From positions 22,252,658 through 22,316,657 of the forward strand of contig CM069457.1 of the NCBI GenBank assembly GCA_035610835.1: 64,000 nucleotides of DNA, in the 5' to 3' direction. This document shows, in pieces, positions 11,251 to 21,974 of this stretch; within the stretch, counting starts at the first letter, position 1, and the number at the start of each line of letters is the position of its first letter. The translations under genes were made by a program, and so were the position numbers. The notes under the pieces were generated by a model. It did not search any database, was not told where the DNA came from, and worked only from the letters and a program-made list of their open reading frames with translations. Source of the stretch: Ophiura sarsii. Its lineage: Eukaryota > Echinodermata > Ophiuroidea > Amphilepidida > Ophiuridae.

Positions 11251-12115
11251 CAGAGTTTGTTTACACTGCCACTGCCTCGCATAAAGGCACTTTATCATGG
11301 TGATAGGTCTTTCGCGGTAGCTGCCCCTTATTTATGGAACAAATTAGGCAAAAAAAAAAAAAAAGTTGTGTTGCCCTTAAGTGCCAAAAATTTAAATTTG
11401 GGTTGGTCGGTCGGAAATCTTTTTTTTCTCTTTTTTTCCCAAACATTTTTTCAAACATTTTTTTTTCATTTTTTCGGGGGGGCTGAAAAATATATGGTTT
11501 ATGTCAAGACAAAATTGGTATATGCCCATATATCAATTTAACTAATGTTTTTAGTGTGACAATAGTCTAAAAAACATTTATTTAGGCTTATTTATTCATT
11601 TTAAGCAAGAAATAGTAACATTTAGACACTTTTAATCAAATTTAAATCTAAAAAAAAAAAAAATAATAAAAATTTAAAAAATTTAAAAAATTTAAAAAAA
11701 ATGCGACCCTGGTTTTTACGATTTTAGGGTCGGTCGCTGAGGGCAACACAACTCTTTTTTGTTTTTGGCCTTACCACAAACGGTTCGCAGTGCTGCCTCA
11801 ATGTCCATTTTTAAAAAGAAACTCTTCTAGACCCATCTTTTTAATCATGTGTAATGGATGTTTTTGATCCATTTTTATCATTGCCTAGTGCAATATTGCA
11901 TTTGTGACTTTTAACTTATAGCTCACATATATTTTTAACAATTATGAATCTGTATCATATTGGAGTTCTTAATGATTTATTCTGTTTATTACTTTTACTT
12001 ATTTTTTATGATTGCATCTTTGTATATTGCTGTGTTTTAAATATGTACAGCGCTCTGAACCTTTTTTGCTGTATGCACTTAATACTTAATAATTGTAATG
12101 TATTATCATTATTAT
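11251..12115 (+). mobile_element. LINE 3' end (CR1/Jockey-like RT C-terminus), split by a MITE
   Basis: The plus strand encodes RIKALYHGDRSFAVAAPYLW then NKL up to 11346. After the MITE at 11347-11770 it resumes PQTVRSAASMSIFKKKLF. The usual C-terminus of CR1-like reverse transcriptases is GDRSFSVAAPRLWNSLP...SFKKKLKTHLF. The ORF is broken by a TAG (11828-11830 region) before THLF. The 3' untranslated part runs to an AT-rich tail near 12115 with the common GTACAGCGCTCTGAACC motif. Confidence 0.75.
11347..11770. mobile_element. GGCC-ended MITE inside the LINE, exact TTA duplication
   Basis: GGCAAAAAAAAAAAA...GTTGTGTTGCCC and GGGCAACACAAC...TTTTTGGCC are the ends. TTA at 11344-11346 is repeated at 11771-11773. 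Removing the element plus one TTA restores the conserved RT sequence WNKLP, which proves the borders. Confidence 0.9.
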
Positions 12116-12655
12116 AAATGCTTATAGCACTAGCAGATGAAGCACTAATCACAAATTCTAAGACAAAAACAAATTTTGTTATTAGGACTCTTTACAGTGG
12201 CGTAGCTCAGTAGCAATGTATAGGGAAACCATTCTGGTGTTTTTAATCATGGACACATCAAGAAATACTAGCATAATTATTCAATCCAAGATCTATTGTA
12301 ACCTTTGTGTATATCACTTATTGATGTTTGATATTTCCCATTAAAATTCAGCTGACATTATCGAAAGGTCATCACGGTTCAAATAAGATGAATGCTCTAT
12401 AGCCCCGGGAATAAAATAACAAAATGAGGAAATCCTGCTGCCCCAAAATAAGTTATTTACACTCATAAGTGATGACACATTTCTTGTTTTCTGTTAGAAT
12501 AATAAATACACTTTGTGACTTGTTTTCATTAATGATTTGTCTGGAATGTCATCTAGACTAAGGGGGTAAAATTAGTCTGTTTTATAGACCACAGTTACAC
12601 TAAATTGTTAACAAGCGCTTCAACGACATCAAGACACACACACACCTGGTTATAA
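12116..12655. other. Nothing recognised
   Basis: AT-rich, no exon signals I trust and no repeat shared with the rest of the window. Confidence 0.4.
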
Positions 12656-12989
12656 GGCCCGGATGACAACCTCCCCCCCCCCCCCCCCCCAACCAACACC
12701 ACCACCTAATGTTACACATTTTTCGGAAATTATTTGATTTTTTTTAAAACAATATAAATTAATTTGAAATATTGGGGGGGGGGGGGGGGGGGGAGGGGAA
12801 ATTAATTTTTGTTGTTGAAAAATTTGGGATTGTTTTGTGAAAATTTAGACAATGTAAAGAATATTGTTGCAAATTTACCAACATTTCACGTACATTTTGG
12901 AGACGAAAAACCAAAACAGAAAACCCCACCCAATCAACCCTACCTGAATAGTAGTTTTGCCCGTAGAACAGGGTTTTTCGGTCGCCTTC
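12656..12989. mobile_element. Family W MITE-like element with C and G homopolymers
   Basis: The left end is GGCCCGGATGAC and the right end GTAGAACAGGGTTTTTCGGT then CGCC. It contains a C tract (about 12670-12690) and a G tract (about 12774-12797), which could pair with each other. Boundaries are tentative. Confidence 0.45.
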
Positions 12990-13370
12990 ATATATGAAAG
13001 TACTCGTAAATTCAGTCATATTCCAAAATTTGAGTTAAATTGCTTCAGTGTTTCAAGTGACAAATTTACCTCCAGTGTTTCCTATGACAGACACAAATTT
13101 TCCTTTAGAATAGTATACAAACTTGTTGGGTTGTTAACCACTTTCGTAGGTAATTCACTTCTTTTCACTTACAAAAAAAACCACATCTCTGTGGCATAAC
13201 ATTTTACAAGGGTAGTAAGAAAAATATGAGCTTTATTCCAATACCAAAATCTCAGTTTATGGGGAAAAGTGACATTGATTGGGTCAAAAATATCATACCA
13301 AATTATTGAGCAAAATATGGTAGCAGTTGCAACAGATCAATTTTTTCTTCTTCTGTCAACCTGTAATCTT
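12990..13370. repeat. Degenerate family B-like sequence
   Basis: GTTGTTAACCACTTTCGTAG and AAGAAAAATATGAGCTTTAT resemble internal parts of family B. No clear ends remain. Confidence 0.35.
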
Positions 13371-13374
13371 AATA

Positions 13375-13842
13375 CAAAACAGATTTTTCCCATTTTTCAA
13401 GGTCTATCTCAAGGATTACTGAACCAATGCTAGGCATGTTTGTACTTATTTCAATGCATTTGTCATAGTGATTCCAAAGATAGTAATGAATTTCAATAAT
13501 CTTGACATTTTTTGAACATTTTGTGAAATTTTGGAACTGTCGTCCACAGCCGCCTGCCGCGTGGAAAGCGTTAACAGATAACTTTATTTCAAGCAATGCA
13601 AATATCAGTAAATAAGACGTAGAGCACTTGTCAGGTCTATCTCAAGGATTACTGAACCAATACTAGACATGTTTGTACTTATTTCAATGCATTTCTCATT
13701 GTGGTTCCAAATATGGTAATGAAATTCAATAATCTTGACATTTTTTGAACATTTTGTGAAATTTTAGAACTGTCGCCTGCCGCGTGGAAAGCGTTAACAG
13801 ATAACTATATTTCAAGCAATGCAAATATCAGTAAATAAGACG
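13375..13842. mobile_element. Family C fragment duplicated in tandem
   Basis: Two consecutive copies of the C right half (GGTCTATCTCAAGGATTACT ... CGCGTGGAAAGCGTTAACAG) are each followed by the same non-C sequence (TTTCAAGCAATGCAAATATC AGTAAATAAGACG). The units, about 13402-13628 and 13633-13842, therefore arose by segmental tandem duplication after insertion, not by two insertions. Confidence 0.8.
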
Positions 13843-13852
13843 GAGCAGTGGT

Positions 13853-14030
13853 TTATAGTTTTATCAGTTCTAAACTGGCAAGAAATGTGTTTTTATTTTT
13901 CTGCAAGGAAAAAATAATCCAAGCGTACGCATATGATTTGTGCGCAATGTTAGCCTTGTGGGTATCCATACTTTTCTGTATTAATTCGCTGCTGCAAAGA
14001 ACTTTGCCAATTTGGAACTGACTAACTATA
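13853..14030. mobile_element. Family A MITE (short copy)
   Basis: Termini TATAGTTTTATCAGTTC and GGAACTGACTAACTATAG, with a reduced core. Confidence 0.75.
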
Positions 14031-14143
14031 GTAACTTAGAAAGCTACATTTTGTTTGAGAGGAAGTGTTTTTGTTTGTCTTGTTCATTTACGTTCATTGA
14101 GTAAAATTAACAAAACTCTTAACCATTTCTCTTTCTGTAACAG

Positions 14144-14218
14144 CTCGTCCCATTCTGGTGTCCATGGTTACTGTTGATGGCCTTCACCACTGACTCATCT
14201 TCCACACACCAACATATG
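14144..14218 (+). other. Candidate plus-strand exon, unknown product
   Basis: A pyrimidine-rich acceptor (tttctctttctgtaacag) is followed by 75 bases and an ATG/gtaagc donor. The phase-0 frame is open for 25 codons (LVPFWCPWLLLMAFTTDSSS...). Another frame starts ARPILVSMVTVDGLHH and stops. The base composition is less AT-rich than the flanks. It does not match SSBP and is on the opposite strand. It could be an exon of an antisense non-coding RNA or chance. Confidence 0.22.
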
Positions 14219-14343
14219 GTAAGCTATACACTATTTGACTTCCTCTGGACAGCGATGTAACTTTACATGCGCAGCATTTACACACACTTATCGTATATAC
14301 CTTTTTTCCGCCAGGACTTCTGGTAGACGACTGCATTTATGTA

Positions 14344-14686
14344 CAGTTCAACCTCGGTTATCCGCCCCTTTATTATCTGGATAACTCTGTTATCCCACTG
14401 AATGATCCTAAAAGAAATAAGTTTTCTATAGTCTAATCACTTTATTTTCACACCACTCTGAAGCATTTGAAGGCCGTCTTTTGATGTTGGTAGTGCTGTT
14501 TATTGTTTAAATAATACATTTGTCACTGTTATTACTAATTACCCCTCATTCAGTACCCCTATATTGTCCCAATTTGAGCACTTCTGGACAGTCCATGCAG
14601 AATTACACATAATTCGCTTATCCAATTTTTTCAATTATTCGGCCATTGCTTGGTCCCATCATGTCCAGATAACCGAGGTTGGACTG
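14344..14686. mobile_element. pogo/Tigger-like MITE with TA duplication
   Basis: Termini CAGTTCAACCTCGGTTATC and GATAACCGAGGTTGGACTG are inverted over 19 bp with one mismatch, with TA on both sides. CAGT..AACCTCG..TATC is typical of pogo/Tigger elements of the Tc1/mariner superfamily. No transposase is encoded. Confidence 0.8.
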
Positions 14687-14786
14687 TACTGTAATTAGCT
14701 AATGGTATAGTTACACCACTGTCTTGCGATAGATACATAGACTACACTCCCGTCACACGCCTCTGTGCAATGATATCAGGTTGTAA

Positions 14787-15107
14787 GGAAGAAAAAAAAA
14801 GTTGACTTGCCCTTTCCGACTGACCCACATTTTTAGAAATCTAGGGTCACTATTTTTTTTTTTCAAAGTAAAAAAAAAAAAAAAAAAATTGAAAGAAGCA
14901 AATAACAATAAAGAAAGACGAAAACATGTTTTTGAGTAGTATCTGCTTGTTTAAAAAACACATTAAAAAACAAAACAAAACAAAAAATCTTTAAAACTTG
15001 TTTTTTGTGTAGTATCTCCCTGTTTAAATTTTAAAAAAATCAAAAAAACAAAAAAATCCGACCGTCCGACCCAGACTCTGGCCCTGTTAAGTCAACTTTT
15101 TGTGGCC
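14787..15107. mobile_element. GGCC-ended MITE, TAA duplication
   Basis: GGAAGAAAAAAAAAGTTGAC and GTCAACTTTTTGTGGCC are the ends; TAA flanks both. The inside has GCCCTTTCCGACTGACCC and the related GTCCGACCCAGACTCTGGCC. Same subfamily as 612-837. Confidence 0.75.
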
Positions 15108-15915
15108 TAATCAAGACATCATATTCTTGACCTCAACTTTTTAATCTAACAATACACTTTTTTGTCCAACTGAGTGATGCAAAATTTCATATCACATATC
15201 TTGACTTGGCATGTCTAGTGCGCTACCTCCCCAGATCGTGCACTACTATGCAAGCATACTCACGTAATATTACCGCATGAGTCATGCTGCTGCTTCAGGA
15301 ATTGTAAATTTAAAGTAAAAGGTGTTTTTCCATGTTATTCAGACTTTAAATTATGTATTTGATCACTTCATGAGGCTAAGCCTACTGAATGATAAATTTG
15401 TTATCCCCTCTTGTTAAATCAATACGGAAAATATTACAGGTTCAGAGGACGTAACGCCTTCGGCCTGCGGACTCATGTGATACGAGACCTCAAACCAGTG
15501 ATATTCCAGTGATATTTTGTCATATAGCTTGCACAAACAGGGGATAACTCATAGTATTTTACCCAGGAATCACAGCATTTAATTTCCTATCAACTGAATA
15601 CATGTGAGGTTTGACTGGCATAACCTAAAATTAATTTTTAAAGACAAAACAACTGGAAACAGCCCAAGCGAATAGTTGTGCTTTTCAGAATACAGTTAAC
15701 CTGATAAAGATATGCATTGTATCGAGAACTTGCTGGAAATGCATCTACCAGATCCAGCTATAGTATGCTTGTTCTGTCAACCTTTTTACTAAGTTGCAAA
15801 TTCATACAATTACAGTTATATAGGTGGTTTGGATTTTATTTGTTATGAAAACCTTCAATCTCAAATGTTAACCGATTCTACTTTCATTCTATTCCAACTG
15901 CTCATTCCTATCTTG
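15108..15915. other. Nothing recognised
   Basis: AT-rich, without repeat or exon that I can support. Confidence 0.4.
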
Positions 15916-17685
15916 TTAAGGTCATGTTTTTTATACTGGGTACAATTTGTGTTACATGTCCCTTTTTCAGTTAATGCATTATATCTGAAAAAGTTTACAT
16001 TTTAAGTTGGTAAAAATATACATATTCTGAAAGCATATACTGTAACGGATGCAAATAACATACACTCAAGTTGATTATACAGGGTGGCCCGAAATTGTAC
16101 AGGGTGTAACAAGCAAAATCTTCTAAAAAAGAAGGGTTTCAATAATTACTTCCACTATGTATATGAAGTGATGAGAGAAAAGTTCAGTACAGATTTAAAG
16201 TAGTTTAATAAAATACCCATCCAGACATATGCAAATTAAATTTCATTATGAATCTGAAATTCTACATACAGGGTGTCTAAAAATGTGCTTATTTAGTTCC
16301 GGAAAAATGCTTCTATACATGCAAAGACTAGTATTTTAACCAAATTCAAGTAGATTTCAAATAAAAATGCATCAATTACATGAACATGAACATTGATTGA
16401 TTTTAAAAGTCACCCTTTTCTTATGTAAAGGTGCAATTTTAAACATATAGGGTGTTTAAAACATTAATTTACGTATACGTGATTATCCACAAATTATTAA
16501 ATTGAATGAATTTAAATTTGCATCTGAAACATGATTTTACATTCCAATTTGAAGTGGCAAATGCTTAAAGTGGTATGAGTTTTAAATAATGTTCAATAAA
16601 AAGGGACCCTTTAACTACAGGGTGACTCATATTTTCCCAATGGCACATGTTTAGTGGCATACAATTAATTGTGTTCATCCTTCTTGCACCTTCATGATGT
16701 GCAAAGCACATTCAAATGAACAAATTAGGTTAGTATTCATAATGTTTGAACCCAGTATTCAAATTTCAAGAGTCTGATTTAAGATTGAATTATAAAATGT
16801 TATCGTTTTAAAAGTTGTATTCAACATAAAGGGTGATCCAATGTTGATTGGCAAACTAGTAGTAGTCACTAGAATTGTATCAACTTACTTTTCAAACTCA
16901 AGTTTTCACACTGCTTGAAGACTTATTTACAAAGAAATGTTGCACAATATTTCAGCATGATCTTCATTGGCGAGAAGATACTGGTTATTGTTCCCTGGAC
17001 GTAGGTCTACAGCACAGTATATCAGACTTGCATAGGGTATGATGGCAGTTTGCGAGTCTAGAGTAAAGATCAGGTCCTTCCTACATGAGGTTAATTACAT
17101 ATCTTCTTTTAATTTTTAATTAAATAGTTAAATTTATTTATTCAAAAGGGTACCTCAACCTTTCTATACTTTTAAAATGGACAGTTTGGTGCAGGCAAAT
17201 GTTTGCATACATTCGCAAACTGCGACCAACTTACGTTTCTTAACAATCTTTTGAGCTTCTTAATGCTAATTAATGATTCCTTAATTAACTAATTATATTT
17301 TTATTTCAAATATGCTTCAATAATGATATGTTTTCAATATAGAATTGTACCAAGAGTGAAACCAGTGCATTTTATGTTTGCCCAATGTATATTGCACCAT
17401 ACTTGTTCAACTATGCACTCCTCCTCCTCCGCATACTCCTCCTCCGCATACTCTTCCACCCCTGACTAATTAGGTTTAACGAACTATTGTAATTAACAGA
17501 ACCATTGTAGTTTATATTTTTCTTTTTAAAATAAAGGCCAAATACTTTCTCATCAAAATAAGACCACATTTGAGTATGTGTGATAAAGAATAGCCAAAAT
17601 ATATGCATGCAAAGTAATAATATGTAGTGCAAATGTAACAGATCCACCTTTTTTTGGGTACCCAGTATAAAAAACATGACCTTAA
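15916..17685. mobile_element. Family U element, 1.77 kb, 28-bp inverted ends, internal subrepeats
   Basis: TTAAGGTCATGTTTTTTATA + CTGGGTAC at the left end is matched by its complement at 17658-17685. The inside has AGGGTG(T/A/G) motifs at about 16081, 16101, 16271, 16449, 16620 and 16830, mostly 170-180 bp apart, each followed by an AT-rich block. No transposase-like frame is present. TTAA stands at both outer ends. Confidence 0.6.
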
Positions 17686-17988
17686 ACAATGTCAATGTCC
17701 ATCATTGATGTGCTGACTAGCATCAATGGTTGTCTTTGCCGATCACTGAATTGATGATGAAGTATCTCGCTACTTTCTAGAGATACTAACTTACTTATCA
17801 GTGTCTACTGATGTGCCCTAGGATTGGCTTTTGGACATCCAACTTTGAAGAATTTCAGTCATTGATGTGTAAAATCTGCGTATTATGCAGCTTTTTTATG
17901 TTTACCACTCAAACCCTCCTTACTATAGGTCGAATCCTCTGCCTCCGCTCCGGTATCGATCTAAGCCCCTCCCAAGAATGGAAAATTA

Positions 17989-18130
17989 CACTGCAAATTA
18001 TGAATGTTTTGTTTTGGATAGTGCATACTATTGAGTGTAGTTTTGCGTTTACTTTTGTGTGGACTTACACACAAAAGGAAACGCTCAACAGTACATGCTG
18101 TCCAAAACTACACATTCATAATTTGCGCTC
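17989..18130. mobile_element. Family D foldback MITE
   Basis: CACTGCAAATTATGAATG...GATAGTGCATACTATTGAGT pairs with ACAGTACATGCTGTCC...ACATTCATAATTTGCGCT. A second hairpin, TTTTGTGTGGACTTACACACAAAA, sits in the centre. Confidence 0.75.
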
Positions 18131-19528
18131 AATACCGTTTTTTATCAAAGAAGATTTCTTGAGCAACACCAGCATGCTTCGCTTTCATCACATGACCCTT
18201 GGTTTCTGTCACCAATGTCTACTGTGTCCCATTGACATTACATTGCAATTAAAAGGTTTGTTAAACGAGAAAATCCTACTGCAAGCAGTACAATTGATGT
18301 AACTTCAGTTCAACAACTCCCCCATACCTTAGTACAGTAACAAAGCGTTGTTGATTTAAGATAAACCCACTGTTCATATGCAAATTACTAGGATAGCGAA
18401 CCTTATTTGGAAACCGCAAAATTGTAAACAAACAAAAATGTTCGCACAAATTTGTTCATTTTTTCGGCGTATAAATGCATTTCGCCATGAAATCCTTAAA
18501 GTTAGCAAATAGCTTTATATACCGAAATGTAGCTATACCCCTGAGGAAAATATTCTTGGCGAGGGCCATATGTAAAGGTTCACTTCTAAAGCCACAATTT
18601 TAGCCGAACCGTCGCTACCTGAGCGCAAGAGAATCGCAATTTTTGCATCATCGCGGCGAAATGTGTTCGCTTTGATCTCCAGGACCGTACCACTATTGAA
18701 ACGGAGGGGTGTGTTTTGATTTTATACAAATATTCTATAAACATGTATCAAAATGTGTTGTGTAAATTAAACGCATTCTTGATTTAATTTTTCTCCGAAT
18801 GTTAAAGGTGGTGTGTGAATAAAATGCTATTTACAAAATATTTTTAATTTCACAATTACTTGCGAAATAATTTGTCTTCTCTCATGTTTACCTTTTGTAA
18901 CCCAGCCCATTCTGAAGTTCGATCGCCCATTTACGGGGAACGGACGATGTCCAAATAAGGGCCTAATTATAATAAACGTAAACTTTTTTCTCTCGATTTT
19001 TAAAGAGCAGCTATTTTTTTAATGTCAAATTATTAGCCTATTAAAACAAGTTTTGTACTTGTTTTCATTAATTATCCAAAACGATATTCACATTTGAATG
19101 ATGTAAATATGTTTGGTCGTTGTGTGGTCGTTGCTCGCAAAATAAACCCGTCTTACCGTTGTCAATTCAAGATAAACAACTCCGAAACCTTATTGAACCC
19201 CTAATTCAATCCTCTCTTGTTTTTCTTAAAGACCTTTAATTTTTTGAATAACACAAAAGTTTTAGTTGGGATTCAGCTTCTTTTTCATTTCCATGCCTAT
19301 CTGTACCATGGAGTAAGAAGACCTACAGCTTCTAATTAGTGTAGCAAATGTTGGATTCTGGTTATTCTGTGAAAAAACTCTCTCTGGATAACAGTAATAC
19401 TAAGGATGTTGGGCTGCACAAGAAATCTTCTTTGGTTTTTGATACTATCAGTACAAACAGGGCACATGTCTAACGTATGGAGCACCTTCAACTTATGTGA
19501 CTAGAATAAGTCATGAATTGCATTCTGC
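18131..19528. other. No gene; short dispersed repeat
   Basis: TTTTAGTTGGGATTCAGCTT...CATGCCTATCTGTACCA at about 19258-19340 recurs at 23355-23440. Otherwise nothing recognised. Confidence 0.4.
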
Positions 19529-19715
19529 TTAAAACATTCGGCGCAGCTATTAGTTTTACCATACACAAAACAGATTTTCCGAAACCGTTCCCAATTTTTT
19601 AAAGTCTATCGCAAGGATTACTGAACCATTACTACGCATGTTTGTACTTATTCCAATGCATTTCTCATGGTGATTGCAAATATGATAATGACGCCTGCCG
19701 AGTGGAAAGTGTTAA
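19529..19715. mobile_element. Family C MITE, minus orientation
   Basis: TTAAAACATTCGGCGCAGC to CGCCTGCCGAGTGGAAAGTGTTAA (final part within 19690-19715). Shortened inside. Confidence 0.7.
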
Positions 19716-19919
19716 AGTTCATTGTACAATGATGCTAGTAGTATGAAGATATCCATCAATACCAACAGTATAGGAAATGTTTGTTCCTATGTACAAATCA
19801 CATTGGTTTCCTCTTCACAACTTCCTTTCCATGCCACCCACAATGCCTTGGGGACTATCCATAGTAATGAAACATACACAGCCAATTTCTTATTCCCGGT
19901 ATCAAAGTTACTCTGATGC

Positions 19920-20030
19920 CAGTATGGGTACCTGTATGGGTATTGTTTGCCAGCACCTGTATGGGTACTGTTTGAATCTGTATGGGTACTGTTTGTACCT
20001 GTATGGGTACTGTTTGCCAGTACCCGTATC
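19920..20030. repeat. Minisatellite, about 20-bp unit
   Basis: About five units of CTGTATGGGTACTGTTTG with variable 2-6-bp joins. Confidence 0.85.
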
Positions 20031-20280
20031 ACTACAGCTTATTAACATGTAGTTTTGGACTGTGTGTACTATTGGGTGTACTTTTTAAGCTCCTCTACAC
20101 TGTCAAACGTCTTTGAAAGTCCAAGAAAGCCATATATGTAGGCTTACCATCATCACGCCTACTCCCCACTATATTTGTCAAGGTAAAAAGGTACATATGG
20201 TTTTCTTGGACTTCCGAAAGGCATTTGACAACACCCAATAGTACACGCTGTCCAAAACTACACGTTCATAAGTTGTAGTG
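20030..20280. mobile_element. Family D-like foldback carrying a reverse-transcriptase motif on both arms
   Basis: The arms CACTACAGCTTATTAACATG...GTGTACTATTGGGTGT and ACACCCAATAGTACACGCTG...AAGTTGTAGTG pair. Inside, 20185-20235 on the plus strand reads VFLDFRKAFDN, the conserved LINE RT block. The complement of 20097-20145 reads GFLGLSKTFDSV, a decayed version of the same block on the other arm. Confidence 0.65.
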
Positions 20281-20283
20281 AAT

Positions 20284-20580
20284 GGATACTGTTAAAGTAC
20301 TACCACAGTAGCTGCGCAGTAGCAGTAACTCTGCTACTGTGCAGCTACTTTGATACTATACAATTACCATACAGATACTTAAAGCATACAATACCTGTAC
20401 AGGACCTGACAGCCGAGAAAGCCGTAGGGATACTGTTAAAGTACCACCACAGTAGCTGTACAGTAGCAGTAGCTCTGCCACTGTGCAGCTACTTTAGTTG
20501 TACCGCACAGGTACTGTACAATTCCCTTACAGGTACTATACACATACAATACATGTGCAGGATCCGGCAGCCAAGTAAAC
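20284..20580. repeat. 144-bp direct dimer with cruciform-forming core (family E)
   Basis: GGATACTGTTAAAGTAC begins units at 20284 and 20428. Each holds a near-perfect dyad: CAGTAGCTGCGCAGTAGCAG, a 5-base loop, then CTGCTACTGTGCAGCTAC (20308-20350), and a similar one at 20452-20494. A degenerate copy is at about 62340-62440. Confidence 0.8.
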
Positions 20581-21150
20581 CATGATGGTGGAAATAAGAA
20601 AATGGCTGTGTAAAATGAATGACTCCTTTGAGCTTTTCAAATTGAAGCTTTCCGAAAGCAGGATTAATGACTTATCAAATGTGTTGGTTTTGTTTGAATG
20701 GTTATAAATACATATGTGCTAATAACTTGTTTGATGATTTCCACTTTTTCCGATCCCCCCCCCCCCCCCCCCAATCCAACCATTCTATATGTCACCGAAT
20801 CAGACCAGTTGACTCCAGATAAGAAGATTGAGATATGAAATTCATGTAAAAAGAACTATTTGTTGGCTTTCAAATGATAATTATTTAGTCAAAAACAAAC
20901 ATAGAATGCAAGTTTTATGCAATTCAGAAGGTTGAAAATACTTTTTATTTTATTTATTTTTCATTTTGCTATTATCTGCAGATGAGCCTTTTTTAAAAAA
21001 AATTATTAATCACTTGTGTGCCGAAATCCATCCTTGAATGCATGGGTACTTACGGTAGCTAAATACAATCACTCACTCACAGGATGAGAGGTGACCACTA
21101 GAATAGGCTATACACTGACGTCACTACACAGACTTGGTAATCTACTTGGT
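20581..21150. other. Nothing recognised except a C homopolymer
   Basis: A run of about 18 C lies near 20755-20772. Confidence 0.4.
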
Positions 21151-21164
21151 TTATTTTACAGCTC

Positions 21165-21500
21165 CTTCACTCGACTCCCAGAAAGAATGTAGATGTTGGT
21201 GGTGCCCTTCATATAACCTCTGCAAGCTTCTTGTTCCCGATTTAAACAGGGACCAGGTGACTTGTCCTTTATTATTACTAGTCCAAGACATTGGTATGAG
21301 CTACCCTCCCCCCTCCCTTTGAGGAGAGAGCAATAATAGTATCTTCCTGTAGTTTCAAGACTAACTCCACTGCTTCCCTTCCCTAATATTTTGAAATTGT
21401 TGCTCTCTCTTTTCATCTTTCCTTTTATGTTCGTTTTATATGGCGCTGGATCATTTGTAGAGCGCCTTGTAAATGATCTGTTATATTGTAATGGACGACT
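21165..21500 (+). mobile_element. LINE 3' end fragment (CR1-like)
   Basis: With frameshifts, GDLSFIITSPRHWYELPSP matches the GDRSFSVAAPRLWNSLP block of CR1-like RTs, and CSFKT follows where SFK.KLKTHLF is expected. The 3' part has TAGAGCGCCTTGTAAATG, a common LINE tail motif. Confidence 0.5.
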
Positions 21501-21908
21501 CATGGACTATTAATGGCTATATGGTACCTATAATACTTCATCTAGCTCTGTGCATTGATGTCAGAGCATATTGCAGTGATCCACACTGCATTTATGCATA
21601 AAGGTCAGATTTCGTCTTTGGTTTGTGGATACTATAATCATGCACATGATATTAGAAATATGCTCTGATGTCACTGCTCAGAGTTAATTGAAGGAAGTAT
21701 AATTGTTATCATATGTCCATCTCGTGGGTATGCATCTAATGTGTATCACATGGGTATAACATGCCAGTCGTTTAGATGGCACATGTGAATCTCATGTATA
21801 TGTATCCAAATCCCATATGAATCATATGGGCATTACATGGGCATCTTTTGGACGGCACATGTGTATCTCATGTGTGTCACATGTATATTTGTATCACATT
21901 GTATTTAC

Positions 21909-21974
21909 CTGGTTTCCTGGTATCCTTACAGGCCCTCCTCTTGGACCTCCCGGGTACCGAGGCGACATGAAGGG
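21909..21974 (-). CDS. SSBP: SSBP-like exon, [12 protein letters not shown] motif
   Basis: A 66-bp minus-strand exon between ctttttgttacag and CAG/gtaaat, 22 codons, phase 0 on both sides. It encodes PFM followed by [19 protein letters not shown]. Human SSBP2 has [20 protein letters not shown] at this point, so the family assignment is secure. In vertebrates this exon directly follows the one ending PPGFFQ; here two further exons lie between. It is the most 3' SSBP exon I could find. The next expected segments (MDPTRQQ, then HPNMGG..QRMNPPRGM) were looked for on the minus strand down to position 1 and not seen. Read on the plus strand the same bases mimic a collagen-like exon (GPPLGPPGYRGD...), also bordered by ag and gtaagt. 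That reading is a shadow. Confidence 0.93.

Noticed and set aside
17811..18302. 163-codon plus-strand frame, the longest in the window
   Set aside because: It runs across the family D foldback at 17989-18130 and shows no known domain or splice signals.
1..21908. Remaining SSBP C-terminal exons (MDPTRQQ, QRMNPPRGM, PGTPRDDGE segments)
   Set aside because: Looked for on the minus strand by expected codon patterns; no convincing match was seen, so none is annotated.
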